From contig MTMI02000010.1 in the NCBI GenBank assembly GCA_002011165.2, forward strand, positions 1-64,000: 64,000 nucleotides of DNA, written 5' to 3'. A program made the position numbers and the translations under genes. Shown piece by piece: positions 16,946-26,193 of the stretch; the stretch's first letter is position 1; the number at the start of each line of letters is the position of its first letter. The notes under the pieces were generated by a model. The model saw only the letters and a program-made list of their open reading frames with translations, ran no database searches and was not told where the DNA came from. Source of the DNA: Candidatus Mnemosynella biddleae. GTDB lineage: Archaea > Halobacteriota > Archaeoglobi > Mnemosynellales > Mnemosynellaceae.

Positions 16946-17115
16946 TTAGTTAGACCAAACTTAAGGATGTTCTTAGCTCCATTAACATCTCTGTCATCCT
17001 CGTAACCACATTCAAGACATCTAAAGTGTCTATCATTAACTTCTGTTTTCTTTGAACCGCATTCAGAGCATCGTTTGGTGGACGTCCGTTCATTAACTAT
17101 TATTGCTTGTTGTTG
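16894..17115 (-). pseudogene. TnpB (IS200/IS605-type) C-terminal remnant
   Basis: About 70 codons remain open. They encode the TnpB zinc ribbon (CSECGS...CLECGY) and the final catalytic stretch DDRDVNGAKNILKFG. Upstream the frame is closed by a TAA at 17116-17118 and no further TnpB sequence is seen, so the RuvC domain and tnpA are gone. It lies between the deaminase and P-type ATPase genes. Confidence 0.8.
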
Positions 17116-17207
17116 TTAAGAGATTATGGTCCTATGCACACCGCTTCTAAGGTTCATTCGGCATTGTTGAGTCGAATTTTTCATATTAATGCCTAACATT
17201 AAGCATT

Positions 17208-19910
17208 TTACGATTTTCCAAATCGCTTTATCAGAAGTTTTTCTACCTCGATTACGATAAACCCAAAAGATGCTAGCAGGATTATTAGTATCCACAACTC
17301 TAATGGAATAGCTGCCGTTCTAAAAGGAACCTGAAGTGAGGGTATATAAACTATCATAAGTAGTGTTGCTATGCTTATAACAACACCTATGAGCACCCAT
17401 TTATTGGAGAACGGACTAAATTTTAGTGCGGATTCCGTTATTGATCTCGCAGTAAAGAGATAGAAGATATGAACCATTATTACGGTGGCAAACGCTGCGG
17501 TTTGTGCTTGAGTTAGCAATTGTTCATCTAGTGAATTTGAGAAAGCTTTTACCCCGTAATAGTAATACACGGTAAATCCCGCAATTGCCATCACCATAGC
17601 AACAAGTCCAACTTTTCTGAAAAATAGACGGTTGATTATTTGCTCTTTGGGATCGCGTGGAGGTTTTTTAAGCAATCCCTTTTCCTTAGGTTCCATAGCG
17701 AGAGGTAAAGCTAAGAATACCGCATCAGCCAGATTTATCCAGAGGATTTGTATTGGCTCTAAAGGAAGGCGCAGTGTAAATAGGGGTATGAATGGTGCCA
17801 ATATTACAGCCAACAACATCATCAATGCTTGTCCCCCATTGGTGGGAATCGTATAAAGGATGATCTTACGGATATTCTCGAAGATATACCTGCCCTCCTC
17901 TACTGCGTCGACTATGCTGGCAAAGTTATCATCAGCCAAAATCATATCAGCTGCATCCTTGCTTACATCCGTTCCCATTATTCCCATAGCTATTCCTATA
18001 TCCGCTACCTTTAGCGCTGGAGCATCGTTTACACCATCTCCTGTAACAGCAACGACGTGACCTCTTTTCTGCAACTGTCTTACTATACGAAACTTGTGCT
18101 CTGGAGAAACCCTCGCATATACGTAAACCTCATCCACGATTTCGTATAACTCTTCGTCACTCATTCTCGATAGCTCTTCACCTGTCAGCACCCTATCCTC
18201 TTCACCACAAATTCCCAACTGTTTTGCAATAGCCTTTGCAGTTTGAGCATGGTCGCCAGTTACCATCACTACCCTTATGCCAGCCTTCTTGCACTTTTCA
18301 ACAGCTTCTATCGCCTCCTCTCTCGGTGGGTCTATCATCCCCTGAAATCCAAGAAAAGTCAGATCTTCCAGATCTTCCACTGCAAGTTTCCTCTTGTCCT
18401 CAGACACGATCTTATAGGCAAAACCAAGCACCCTCAAAGCTTCTTTTGCCATTTCATGTGCAACCCTCAACAGCTCTTCATACCTTATAGGTTCAATTCG
18501 ACCGTTTATCAGCTGATTTTTGCACATCCTTAAAATCCTTTCTGGTGTGCCTTTCACGTAGATGATATTCTTCCCATTGCCTTTGTGCAGAGTTGCCATG
18601 TACTGCCTTTCCGAGTCAAAGGGTATCTCGTCTATTCTTGGGTAATCCTTGCCAATGCCAGCCTTTATTGCTGAGACAACCAAAGCACCTTCGGTAGGAT
18701 CGCCCACGATTTTATACCCCTCTTCATCCATAATCAGATCTGCATCGTTACACAGGATACCCGCTCTTAGGGTTTCAACTAAATCCCCATCCAGCAAAGG
18801 GTCAATTTTCCTATTACCTAAGATGAACTCCCCCTTGGGTTCGTATCCAACTCCAGTTGCACGGTAGTGTTTTCTTCCACAGTATACCCTCACCACGGTT
18901 ATCTGGTTTTTTGTGAGAGTGCCAGTCTTATCCGTGCATATAACCGTAGTACAGCCTAACGTTTCAACTGAGGGTAGCTTCTTTATGAGTGCATTTTTGC
19001 GTGCTAAAGCAGTCACGCCTAAAGCTAAGGTTATGGTTAGTACAGCCGGCAACCCTTCAGGTATCGCCGCTACAGCCAAGGCTACAGAAGCCATTAGAGA
19101 ATACAAGAAGTCGTATCCAAACACAATACCCAATACGAAGTTGAGGACGGCAACTGCAAGTGTAGCGATGACTATAACCTTTGTGAATTCCGCCATCTCC
19201 CTCATCAGTGGTGTGCTTATTTCCCTTGTTTCCATCACAATCTTCGCGATTTTGCCTAACTCTGTCTGCTCTCCAGTTGCTACCACAATTCCTCTTCCAG
19301 AACCCCGTGTGACGAAAGTTCCGCTGAACGCCATACAGCGCTGATCTGCAGGAGGCAAATCTGGTCTTGAAATAGGTTCAACGCTCTTCTCCACCGGTAT
19401 AGACTCTCCGGTAAGTGTCGACTCATCGATAAACAGGTTTTTTGCGTAAAACAGGCGTAAATCCGCTGGTACCTTATCACCGCTCTTAAGTAGGATAACA
19501 TCGCCCGGAACAAGCTCACGTGCTAATATGGTCTTCTTTTCGCCATCTCTTAGCACCGTGCAATAGTGAGGCATCATCTTCTCCAAAGATTCTATAGAGG
19601 ATTGGGCTTTTCCCTCAAGGATAAATCCTATTATCGTATTTGCAATGACAACACCCATGATAACTACGGTATCTGTGTAGTGTTCAAAATAGGCGGTAAC
19701 AAGAGCGGCAATGAGCAGAACGTATATCAAGGGGTTATGAAACTGTAACAGTAATCTGATGATAGGACTAATCTTTCTAAACTTCAGCTCGTTGTATCCG
19801 TATTTTTCCAGCCTTGCTTTTGCTTCGCTGGTGGTAAAACCAACACCACTTGATTTTAGAATTTCAAAAACCCGTTCTACTGGTAGCCGATACCACTCGG
19901 TGTTTGACAC
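17208..19910 (-). CDS. P2-type cation-transporting ATPase
   Basis: This is a roughly 900-residue P-type ATPase with the actuator motif TGES near residue 175, the phosphorylation site DKTGTLT near 325, KGTPER in the nucleotide domain and TGDGVNDAPALK near 610. There are ten predicted membrane helices, including the C-terminal cation ATPase domain. The family moves Ca2+ or other cations; IPEGLPA in helix 4 is typical of type IIA pumps. I start at the GTG 19910, which follows GAGGAGATG; an upstream GTG at 19925 would put the ribosome site inside the gene. It appears to be a single-gene unit. Confidence 0.9.
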   Translation of the reverse strand: MSNTEWYRLPVERVFEILKSSGVGFTTSEAKARLEKYGYNELKFRKISPIIRLLLQFHNPLIYVLLIAALVTAYFEHYTDTVVIMGVVIANTIIGFILEGKAQSSIESLEKMMPHYCTVLRDGEKKTILARELVPGDVILLKSGDKVPADLRLFYAKNLFIDESTLTGESIPVEKSVEPISRPDLPPADQRCMAFSGTFVTRGSGRGIVVATGEQTELGKIAKIVMETREISTPLMREMAEFTKVIVIATLAVAVLNFVLGIVFGYDFLYSLMASVALAVAAIPEGLPAVLTITLALGVTALARKNALIKKLPSVETLGCTTVICTDKTGTLTKNQITVVRVYCGRKHYRATGVGYEPKGEFILGNRKIDPLLDGDLVETLRAGILCNDADLIMDEEGYKIVGDPTEGALVVSAIKAGIGKDYPRIDEIPFDSERQYMATLHKGNGKNIIYVKGTPERILRMCKNQLINGRIEPIRYEELLRVAHEMAKEALRVLGFAYKIVSEDKRKLAVEDLEDLTFLGFQGMIDPPREEAIEAVEKCKKAGIRVVMVTGDHAQTAKAIAKQLGICGEEDRVLTGEELSRMSDEELYEIVDEVYVYARVSPEHKFRIVRQLQKRGHVVAVTGDGVNDAPALKVADIGIAMGIMGTDVSKDAADMILADDNFASIVDAVEEGRYIFENIRKIILYTIPTNGGQALMMLLAVILAPFIPLFTLRLPLEPIQILWINLADAVFLALPLAMEPKEKGLLKKPPRDPKEQIINRLFFRKVGLVAMVMAIAGFTVYYYYGVKAFSNSLDEQLLTQAQTAAFATVIMVHIFYLFTARSITESALKFSPFSNKWVLIGVVISIATLLMIVYIPSLQVPFRTAAIPLELWILIILLASFGFIVIEVEKLLIKRFGKS

Positions 19911-20018
19911 TGAACATCTCCTCACATTGTCTTCTATACTGACGCTTTTTAATCTTATTTATGTTAGTTTCCTTCATTATTGATCGTATTATCCGGAATT
20001 GATGAATAAAAAGATAAA

Positions 20019-20126
20019 TCAACAAAAAAGCGATATAAAGCTTAAATCCTGAGCTTTATTAAACGATTCTATGGCTTCCATTGCCTCAAGTATGTCCCTA
20101 AGAAAAAGCCTATGATCTCTTTTCAT
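20019..20126 (-). pseudogene. HepT-like (HEPN) toxin, N-terminal fragment
   Basis: An ATG overlapping the end of the nucleotidyltransferase gene (ATGA) opens a 35-residue frame, MKRDHRLFLRDILEAMEAIE, which matches the start of HepT/DUF86 toxins. The frame ends after SLFC. The rest of the HEPN domain, including the R-x4-6-H catalytic motif, is missing, so the toxin is inactive. Confidence 0.65.
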
Positions 20127-20416
20127 ACTGTAACAACCTCTTTCAGTATTTGCTCTTTTAGCTCTGGTCTCAAAGCTCTCTCAGAAACGACGTCCACTTT
20201 GATACCAATCCGCTCCTCAAGAAACTCCGCAAGCCCAACCAAATCAAAGAGAGTCGCACCCTCTTTAAATCTGACGAGGATGTCAACATCGCTCTCAGGT
20301 TTTTCCTCACCACGCACATATGAGCCGAATACACCTATTATTTCAGCCTTGAACTCTCTTTCAATCTCATCTCTATGCTTTTTCAGTATTTCCTTTGTTT
20401 CGTCAAGGGTTTTCAT
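20123..20416 (-). CDS. MNT-type nucleotidyltransferase antitoxin
   Basis: The 97-residue minimal nucleotidyltransferase has GVFGSYVRGEEKPESDVDILV, the GSxxRG...DxD active site of MNT antitoxins that AMPylate or otherwise neutralise HEPN partners. It is coupled to the truncated HepT that follows, so it is an antitoxin without a working toxin. It lies 12 bases after the PIN gene. Confidence 0.85.
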   Translation of the reverse strand: MKTLDETKEILKKHRDEIEREFKAEIIGVFGSYVRGEEKPESDVDILVRFKEGATLFDLVGLAEFLEERIGIKVDVVSERALRPELKEQILKEVVTV

Positions 20417-20428
20417 CTTATCCCCACC

Positions 20429-20839
20429 TTAGAATATTCTCTTCAACAACTCTACCACATCCAAATCCGCATCATTGCTGATGATTGTTCCATCGCAGTA
20501 TTTTAATGCAAAAGCAGCATGAATGGCATCTCTCGGAAAAAGCTTATATTTCTCGACAAGTTTCTGGGCTTCCTCACAAATGGCATGATCAACATCCAGA
20601 AACTCAAGGAATGGTATTTTAAGCAGGATTTTTCCAGCTTTAATGCTTTCTTCAATTCCAGCAACTTTTCTAACAGCATAAACGACCTCATCCCACGTTA
20701 GTGATGATGTATATGCCTTAAACTCACCTTCCGAGGCCATTCTGAGGTATTTCATTGATTTTTCAGCAAGTTCGCCTTTGTAGAGAATCGCATAGATGAA
20801 AATGTTCGAGTCAAGATATGCGCTCCCCAATTTCTTCAT
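20429..20839 (-). CDS. PIN-domain ribonuclease (VapC-like toxin)
   Basis: The 136-residue protein has YLDSNIFIYA at the N-terminus (first catalytic Asp), WDEVVYAV in the middle, FPRDAIHAAFA (third acidic site) and ISNDADLD at the end, the PIN pattern. I start at the ATG 20839, which places the first strand at the N-terminus as usual. It overlaps the AbrB-like gene by 29 bases, forming a toxin-antitoxin pair. Confidence 0.85.
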   Translation of the reverse strand: MKKLGSAYLDSNIFIYAILYKGELAEKSMKYLRMASEGEFKAYTSSLTWDEVVYAVRKVAGIEESIKAGKILLKIPFLEFLDVDHAICEEAQKLVEKYKLFPRDAIHAAFALKYCDGTIISNDADLDVVELLKRIF

Positions 20840-21065
20840 AGTAAAGCCTCTTAAGTTCTGCGGGTTCAGGAGCCTCAAGCTTCTCTTTAACAATAGACGC
20901 AAGCTCTTCTATGAACTTTCTCCCGCTTTTTTCCGGTTTTATCACTATCTCATCCTCTTTAATCTCAAAGGATACTCTGTCCCCCTCTCTTAGCCCAAAT
21001 TTCTCTCTAATTTCTTTGGGTATGGTAACTTGTCCTTTCTTTCCGATAGTCCTAATTCTTACCAT
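20811..21065 (-). CDS. AbrB/SpoVT-fold antitoxin (VapB-like)
   Basis: The 84-residue protein begins with the swapped-hairpin signature IGKKGQVTIPKEIREKFGL followed by EGDRVSFEI. This is the DNA-binding half of AbrB-type antitoxins. It is the first gene of the pair with the PIN toxin, which it should repress and neutralise. Confidence 0.9.
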   Translation of the reverse strand: MVRIRTIGKKGQVTIPKEIREKFGLREGDRVSFEIKEDEIVIKPEKSGRKFIEELASIVKEKLEAPEPAELKRLYYEEIGERIS

Positions 21066-21131
21066 CAGGTATGAATTTAATTTGATGAGATTAAAAAGGT
21101 TTACTCCAGTATTCTTTGATCTGACTCGCAG

Positions 21132-21737
21132 CTACCACCCGTGAACATATTTCTCCATCATCCTCCGATCCTCCTCGGTGAAGGGCATGCTGAGGTAGTG
21201 CTGAACTGCCGTTAGCATCGTGTGACCTTGACTTTGAATGATCTCGATCTGTCTCTCTGGATAGCAGAACACGAGCCAGCTCTCCCAGGTCTTTCTCGTT
21301 GTCTTCGCACCCAGACCGCTTGGATCCAGGGATGCTCTCTTCGCCCATCTGATGAGGTTCTCCTTCCAGACGTGAGCATCGGGAAGAGGTTTGTTCTCGA
21401 AGAAGAAGGGAAGAATCGTTCTTCCCATGAGGCTCAGGCGGATCCATCGTTGCCTCTGTTTTCTTCTCCTCTTCTCCTTCATCTCCGGAATTCTGATGAA
21501 GTTCCCGTCAAACCACTCTGGATATTCCTGAAGTCTCCTTGCTTCTTCGTATCTGAGCCCTGTGAGGAGGAGGACATCGAGGTTCAGCTGGTTCTCTTTT
21601 CTTCGAGCTCCCTGCTTCAAAAGTTCATATTCCAGAGGTCTCAGGATCCTGAATGGTCGCTTCTCCTTCGGCTTTCTGTTTCGATACTTCGGGTCGTCCG
21701 GAGCTTCAAGGAGGATCGGGTGAAGGTTATTCTGCAT
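21132..21737 (-). CDS. Small tyrosine recombinase (integrase catalytic domain)
   Basis: The 201 residues are essentially a catalytic domain: LTGLRYEEARRL (first Arg), then GAKTTRKTWESWL, which replaces the usual HxxR box, then QGHTMLTAVQHYL with the GH and nucleophilic Tyr. There is no core-binding domain, so it may be a naturally short viral-type integrase or a C-terminal fragment. No tRNA lies beside it. The start ATG lies inside a 22-bp palindrome and about 25 bases after TTATAAA, as for a leaderless gene. Confidence 0.75.
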   Translation of the reverse strand: MQNNLHPILLEAPDDPKYRNRKPKEKRPFRILRPLEYELLKQGARRKENQLNLDVLLLTGLRYEEARRLQEYPEWFDGNFIRIPEMKEKRRRKQRQRWIRLSLMGRTILPFFFENKPLPDAHVWKENLIRWAKRASLDPSGLGAKTTRKTWESWLVFCYPERQIEIIQSQGHTMLTAVQHYLSMPFTEEDRRMMEKYVHGW

Positions 21738-21758
21738 ACATTTCTTTGAAGAAACGTA
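21737..21758. promoter_or_regulatory. Palindromic operator at the recombinase start
   Basis: The 22-bp palindrome TACATTTCTT-TG-AAGAAACGTA has 9 of 10 arm matches. It covers the recombinase start codon and presumed transcription start, so a bound protein would block expression. A relative of it lies at 21823-21863. Confidence 0.55.
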
Positions 21759-21822
21759 GGTTTATAAGGTTTGAAAAGCTCTCAGGTGTGAATTCTCTTC
21801 GATCTCACGGCGATTTTCAGAT

Positions 21823-21863
21823 GATCAACCTACATTTCTATGTATAGAAATGTATGTTTGATC
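21823..21863. promoter_or_regulatory. Long palindrome between recombinase and hsdM
   Basis: TACATTTCTA-TGTA-TAGAAATGTA is a perfect 10-bp inverted repeat (21831-21854), extended by GATCAA and TTTGATC on the outside. It shares the TACATTTCT half-site with the recombinase operator. It could be an operator, a recombination core or a restriction-modification control site. Confidence 0.55.
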
Positions 21864-21957
21864 TTGGAGTGGTTGTATCTTGGAGAGGATCAAGAATAAC
21901 TAAGCCATTTAGAAAGATCAAAAATAATATCAACCGAGAAAAATAAAATTCTGAATA

Positions 21958-23481
21958 ATGTCTCTTGCTGAATTCATTGATATTGAGATTACAAAGGATG
22001 AACTCCTCAGAGCTTGCAAGCAGGCTGCTGATCTGATAAGAACAAGAGTTGATTACAAGTACATTCTCGTTCTCCTATTTCTCAAGAGATTGAGTGACGA
22101 ATGGAAAAAGGAGTACAACGAAGCTCTCAGGTATCTGATTGAAGAGCAAAAATTGAACAAAGAGGAGGCTGAGGAACTTGCGAAGGATGGATCATTTCAC
22201 CGTTTCATGTATCCTGAGAAATACACGTGGGAAGAGCTGAGAAAGAATATCAATGAACTCCCTGTAAGGCTTTCTGAGGCATTAAAGCTTCTTGCTGAGA
22301 AAAATCCCGAATTGCAGGGAGTTATTGATAGGTTGGATTTTCTTGAGTTTACGAGACATAGGGATAATTTTGATATCCTTGTTCAACTCTTTGAGCTCTT
22401 CAGCGGATTGAATCTTGGAAGAACGAGTGATAGTATTCTTGGAGATGCCTATGAGTGGATAATCGGCTATTTTGCCCCTCAGAAAGCCAAGGAGGGGGAA
22501 GTTTTCACTCCCTCAGAAGTTGTTGAACTCATTGTTAAGATCACAGATCCCAAACCAATGGATAGCGTTTACGATCCTGCTGCTGGATATGCGAGAATGC
22601 TGATAAGAGCCTATGACCATGTGAAAAACAAGTATGGAGAAAAAGAAGCGAAGAAGCTCTTTCTCTATGGACAGGAAGTGAATCCCACAACCTACGCGAT
22701 AGCGAAGATGAACGCAATCGTTCATGGGATCAAGGACATCAACCTCGTTGTGGGCGATACGCTGAAGAATCCGAGGTTTAAGGAAGGAGAGACATTCAAG
22801 AAATTCGATATTGTCATCGCCAATCCACCATGGAATCAGGACGGGTATGGGGAGGAAGAGCTCAAGAAAGCTGAATTTTACGACGAACGCTTCAAGTATG
22901 GTTTTACACCAAAGCAATCAGCTGACTGGGCATGGATACAGCACATGCTGGCCTCTGCAAAGAAGAAGGTGGGAGTAGTAATTGACAATGGCTGTCTTTT
23001 CAGAGGAGGAAAGGAGAAGCTGATACGGAAGGCGATAATCGAAGAGGATTTTGTAGAATGTGTTATTTTGCTCCCTGAAAAACTGTTTTACAACACTGGA
23101 GCACCAGGAGCTATAATCATCTTCAACAAGGAGAGGCCAGAGGAGAGGAAAGAGAAGATACTATTTATTAACGCCTCGAATGAATACGAGAAGCATCCTG
23201 AGGTCAGGAAGCTTAACAGGCTTGGAAAGAGACACATCGAGAAAATAGTGAATGCCTACAGGGAGTTTAAGGATTGTGATGGCTTCTGCAGGGTTGTCTC
23301 GCTTGATGAGATAAAGGAGAACGATTACAACCTGAACGTTACGCTCTACGTGTTTCCGAAAGAGGAAGTTGAGGAAATTGATGTTGCAAAGGAGTGGGAG
23401 GAGCTTAAGGTTATTGAGGGGGAGATAAGGGAGGTTGAGAAGAAGATTAGAGAGTATTTAGAAGAATTGGGTGAAATATGA
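21958..23481 (+). CDS. hsdM: Type I restriction-modification DNA methyltransferase subunit HsdM
   Basis: The 507-residue N6-adenine methyltransferase has the N-terminal helical HsdM domain, the SAM motif DPAAGYARML near residue 205 and the catalytic motif NPPW near residue 285. With HsdS it methylates the recognition site and with HsdR it forms the restriction complex. It leads a plus-strand operon and overlaps the next gene by ATGA. Confidence 0.95.
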   Translation: MSLAEFIDIEITKDELLRACKQAADLIRTRVDYKYILVLLFLKRLSDEWKKEYNEALRYLIEEQKLNKEEAEELAKDGSFHRFMYPEKYTWEELRKNINELPVRLSEALKLLAEKNPELQGVIDRLDFLEFTRHRDNFDILVQLFELFSGLNLGRTSDSILGDAYEWIIGYFAPQKAKEGEVFTPSEVVELIVKITDPKPMDSVYDPAAGYARMLIRAYDHVKNKYGEKEAKKLFLYGQEVNPTTYAIAKMNAIVHGIKDINLVVGDTLKNPRFKEGETFKKFDIVIANPPWNQDGYGEEELKKAEFYDERFKYGFTPKQSADWAWIQHMLASAKKKVGVVIDNGCLFRGGKEKLIRKAIIEEDFVECVILLPEKLFYNTGAPGAIIIFNKERPEERKEKILFINASNEYEKHPEVRKLNRLGKRHIEKIVNAYREFKDCDGFCRVVSLDEIKENDYNLNVTLYVFPKEEVEEIDVAKEWEELKVIEGEIREVEKKIREYLEELGEI

Positions 23482-24968
23482 CATCTGAGTATGAACAGAC
23501 TATAAATAATATACGAACTTGGTTTATACGACTTATCAAATTGTTTAGAACTGAGTATGATAAATTGAACGAGGTAGAAAAATCGTTTATAACTAACGCC
23601 GATGACTATAGGCCACCATGCCAAATTGAAGTATTCTGGTTATCTGAACCATTGGAATATCAAATCATCGTCATTTCACATGATCCTGATAGACCGGACA
23701 AAGAAATCATAATCAATGGACCCTTCAAAGGACACGAATTTGTAAACGAAATTGAGAAAATTATGAACGAACCAAGATGGAAAAAACCTATACCAAAGGA
23801 TTCACCATATCTTGGTGCAAAGACAGGTAAAATTAAGCGTTCAGACGTGTTCGCAACCAGACTTAGCGGTTTTCTGAATCTAGTAAGGAACTCTGTGTTT
23901 TTCAAAATTGAAAAGGGGCATCTGGGTGGGATGATTTTAGATAGTAATTGCTGGTGTTGGTACGTAAAAGGTAGAGTGGATGAACTTGATTATTTTGATT
24001 TCGTAAATAAAATTATTAATGATATTAAACAAAGAGTAGAGATCGCTAAGAGTAAACCTGAGAATGTACAAATGGAAGCTCAACCTAAACCTAAACTGAA
24101 GGGTTATGGCACTCATTTTTATCCACCTATTTGGATCGGTGAAATTCCTGAAAGGACTTTTAGGCAAAAAGTTTCTGGCCAGTTATACCCACCACCCTCA
24201 AAAATACTCGATTTCAATTTCAACGGCAGAACGCTTGTTATCAATTCGGATGGTTTTATAGGTGTTGAAGCCGAAAATAAGGGTGGAGCCCTTCGAATCC
24301 TAAATACAATTTTTGGTATCGCTTTCATGTCTGGTATTGATTGTTTATCTGCACGAGAGTTGGAATTAGCTGAAATAGAGATAGTTCCTGACTCTTTAAC
24401 AATTTCCGCAACTACATGGCAAATTTCATCTTTAAGATCTCTCCTTATGGAATGGCTGAGACCTGATTCTCTCTTTTACCTACGAAAAGAAGTATCCAAA
24501 GAGGTTATAGAAAAGATTTTGAATAAAGCCAAAATTGTGGCAAAAAACGAAAAATTGGCTGAGTTAGTGACTTTCCTAATCGAGGGATATACACATTATT
24601 CTAACTCGGAATACTCTCAGTCTTTTATAATCAACTGGCTAATCGTGGAGAGGTATTTATCTGAACTTTGGGGGGAATTCATAAAAGAACGACAAGTTAA
24701 CGGTGATAGAAAAAGTAAACTTAAAAATCCTATCCAATGGGGCATCGATCATATACTTGAGACTTTAAATTTAACTGGGAAACTAAATGATGAGACCTAC
24801 AAATTACTAATAGATCTGAAAAACAAAAGAAACAGATTCGTTCACAGAGGAGAAACTATTGATAAACCAACTTCAGAAAAACTACTGAATTTTAGCTTTA
24901 AAATAGTTGAAAGTAGATTATCACAACTTTTTGATGGTGATTGGAATGAAGAGTCAGGAGAAATATAG
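23478..24968 (+). CDS. HEPN-like protein inside the type I R-M operon
   Basis: The 496-residue protein is unrecognised over its first 350 residues. The C-terminal 130 residues are helical with WLIVERYLSELWGEF and the motif KNKRNRFVHRGE, which fits the R-x4-6-H box of Apea-like HEPN ribonucleases. It is translationally coupled to hsdM (ATGA) and overlaps hsdS by 23 bases, so it is an integral part of the operon. Its base composition is more AT-rich than hsdM. I infer an accessory anti-phage RNase or a regulator of restriction; no membrane segment is seen. Confidence 0.65.
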   Translation: MTSEYEQTINNIRTWFIRLIKLFRTEYDKLNEVEKSFITNADDYRPPCQIEVFWLSEPLEYQIIVISHDPDRPDKEIIINGPFKGHEFVNEIEKIMNEPRWKKPIPKDSPYLGAKTGKIKRSDVFATRLSGFLNLVRNSVFFKIEKGHLGGMILDSNCWCWYVKGRVDELDYFDFVNKIINDIKQRVEIAKSKPENVQMEAQPKPKLKGYGTHFYPPIWIGEIPERTFRQKVSGQLYPPPSKILDFNFNGRTLVINSDGFIGVEAENKGGALRILNTIFGIAFMSGIDCLSARELELAEIEIVPDSLTISATTWQISSLRSLLMEWLRPDSLFYLRKEVSKEVIEKILNKAKIVAKNEKLAELVTFLIEGYTHYSNSEYSQSFIINWLIVERYLSELWGEFIKERQVNGDRKSKLKNPIQWGIDHILETLNLTGKLNDETYKLLIDLKNKRNRFVHRGETIDKPTSEKLLNFSFKIVESRLSQLFDGDWNEESGEI

Positions 24969-26193
24969 GGAAACACCAATTGGCAAAATTCCAGAGGATT
25001 GGGAGGTTGTAAGGCTTGGTGATATTGCTGAAATAAAAGGTAGAATTGGATGGCACGGTCTAAGAGACGAAGACTACCTCAAGGATGGTGATTATTATCT
25101 GGTGAGAGGTATTGATTTCGAAAACGGGAGAATTGCGTGGGATAAGTGTGTTTATGTAGCTAAAAAGTGGTATGAGAAAGATTCCAATATTCAGTTGAAA
25201 GAAGGAGATATTTTAATAACTAAGGATGGAACAATAGGAAAGGTAGCTTTAATTGACTATTTACCGAAGAAAGCAACTTTAGGAACTGGAATATTCCGGA
25301 TAAGATTAAAAAGTAGTGAATATTTGCCACAGTATATTTACTATGTTATGAAATCTCACTTTTTCGATAAATTCGTACAACTCCTTAAGGCTGGCTCGAC
25401 GCTTTCGCATTTATATCAAAAAGACCTGGTTAACTTTGAATTTCCCCTCCCACCCCTCGAAGAACAGCAAAAAATCGCCGAAATTCTGAGCACGGTTGAT
25501 AAAGCAATCGATAAGGTTGACGAGGCGATAGCGAAGACTGAAAGACTGAAGAAAGGTCTGATGCAGGAGCTTTTGACGAAGGGCATAGGGCACACGGAAT
25601 TTAAGGATACGGAGATTGGCAGGATTCCGAAGGAGTGGGAAGTTGCTAAACTTGGTAGAATATGTGAATTCCTTGATCACCTCAGAGTTCCAATCAAAGA
25701 ACAAGATAGAGCAAAAAGAAAAGGTCCTTACCCGTATTACGGAGCACAGGGTGTAATAGATTGGATAGACGACTATATTTTTGATGGTGAATATATTCTA
25801 CTTGCGGAAGATGGAGAAAATTTAAGGTCAAGAAAACTTCCTATTGCTTTTAAAGTATCTGGGAAGTTCTGGGTAAATAATCACGCACATGTCTTGAAGA
25901 TTACAAGTGATACAGTGAATGATGATTATTTAGTTTATATTCTGAATTTTATCGATATACGTCCATATATCGTTGGTTCGGCACAACCAAAATTAAACCA
26001 ATCAGACGCAAAGAAAATAAAAGTCCCACTCCCACCCCTCGAAGAACAGCAAAAAATCGCCGAAATTCTTTCAACTGTGGATAAAAAACTTGAACTCGAA
26101 AAGAAACGGAAGGAGAAGCTTGAAAGAATTAAGAAGGGTTTGATGAATGACTTGCTGACTGGAAAGAGGAGGGTTAAGGTTGGGCAATCCTGA
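24946..26193 (+). CDS. hsdS: Type I restriction-modification specificity subunit HsdS
   Basis: The 415-residue protein has two target-recognition domains, each beginning with a PxDWEV- or PKEWEVxKLG-type segment, and two nearly identical conserved regions, PLPPLEEQQKIAEILSTVD, near residues 170 and 370. This pseudo-symmetry is standard for HsdS. The two repeats are almost identical at DNA level, which permits domain exchange by recombination. I start at the ATG 24946; upstream codons lie within the preceding gene. Confidence 0.95.
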   Translation: MKSQEKYRETPIGKIPEDWEVVRLGDIAEIKGRIGWHGLRDEDYLKDGDYYLVRGIDFENGRIAWDKCVYVAKKWYEKDSNIQLKEGDILITKDGTIGKVALIDYLPKKATLGTGIFRIRLKSSEYLPQYIYYVMKSHFFDKFVQLLKAGSTLSHLYQKDLVNFEFPLPPLEEQQKIAEILSTVDKAIDKVDEAIAKTERLKKGLMQELLTKGIGHTEFKDTEIGRIPKEWEVAKLGRICEFLDHLRVPIKEQDRAKRKGPYPYYGAQGVIDWIDDYIFDGEYILLAEDGENLRSRKLPIAFKVSGKFWVNNHAHVLKITSDTVNDDYLVYILNFIDIRPYIVGSAQPKLNQSDAKKIKVPLPPLEEQQKIAEILSTVDKKLELEKKRKEKLERIKKGLMNDLLTGKRRVKVGQS

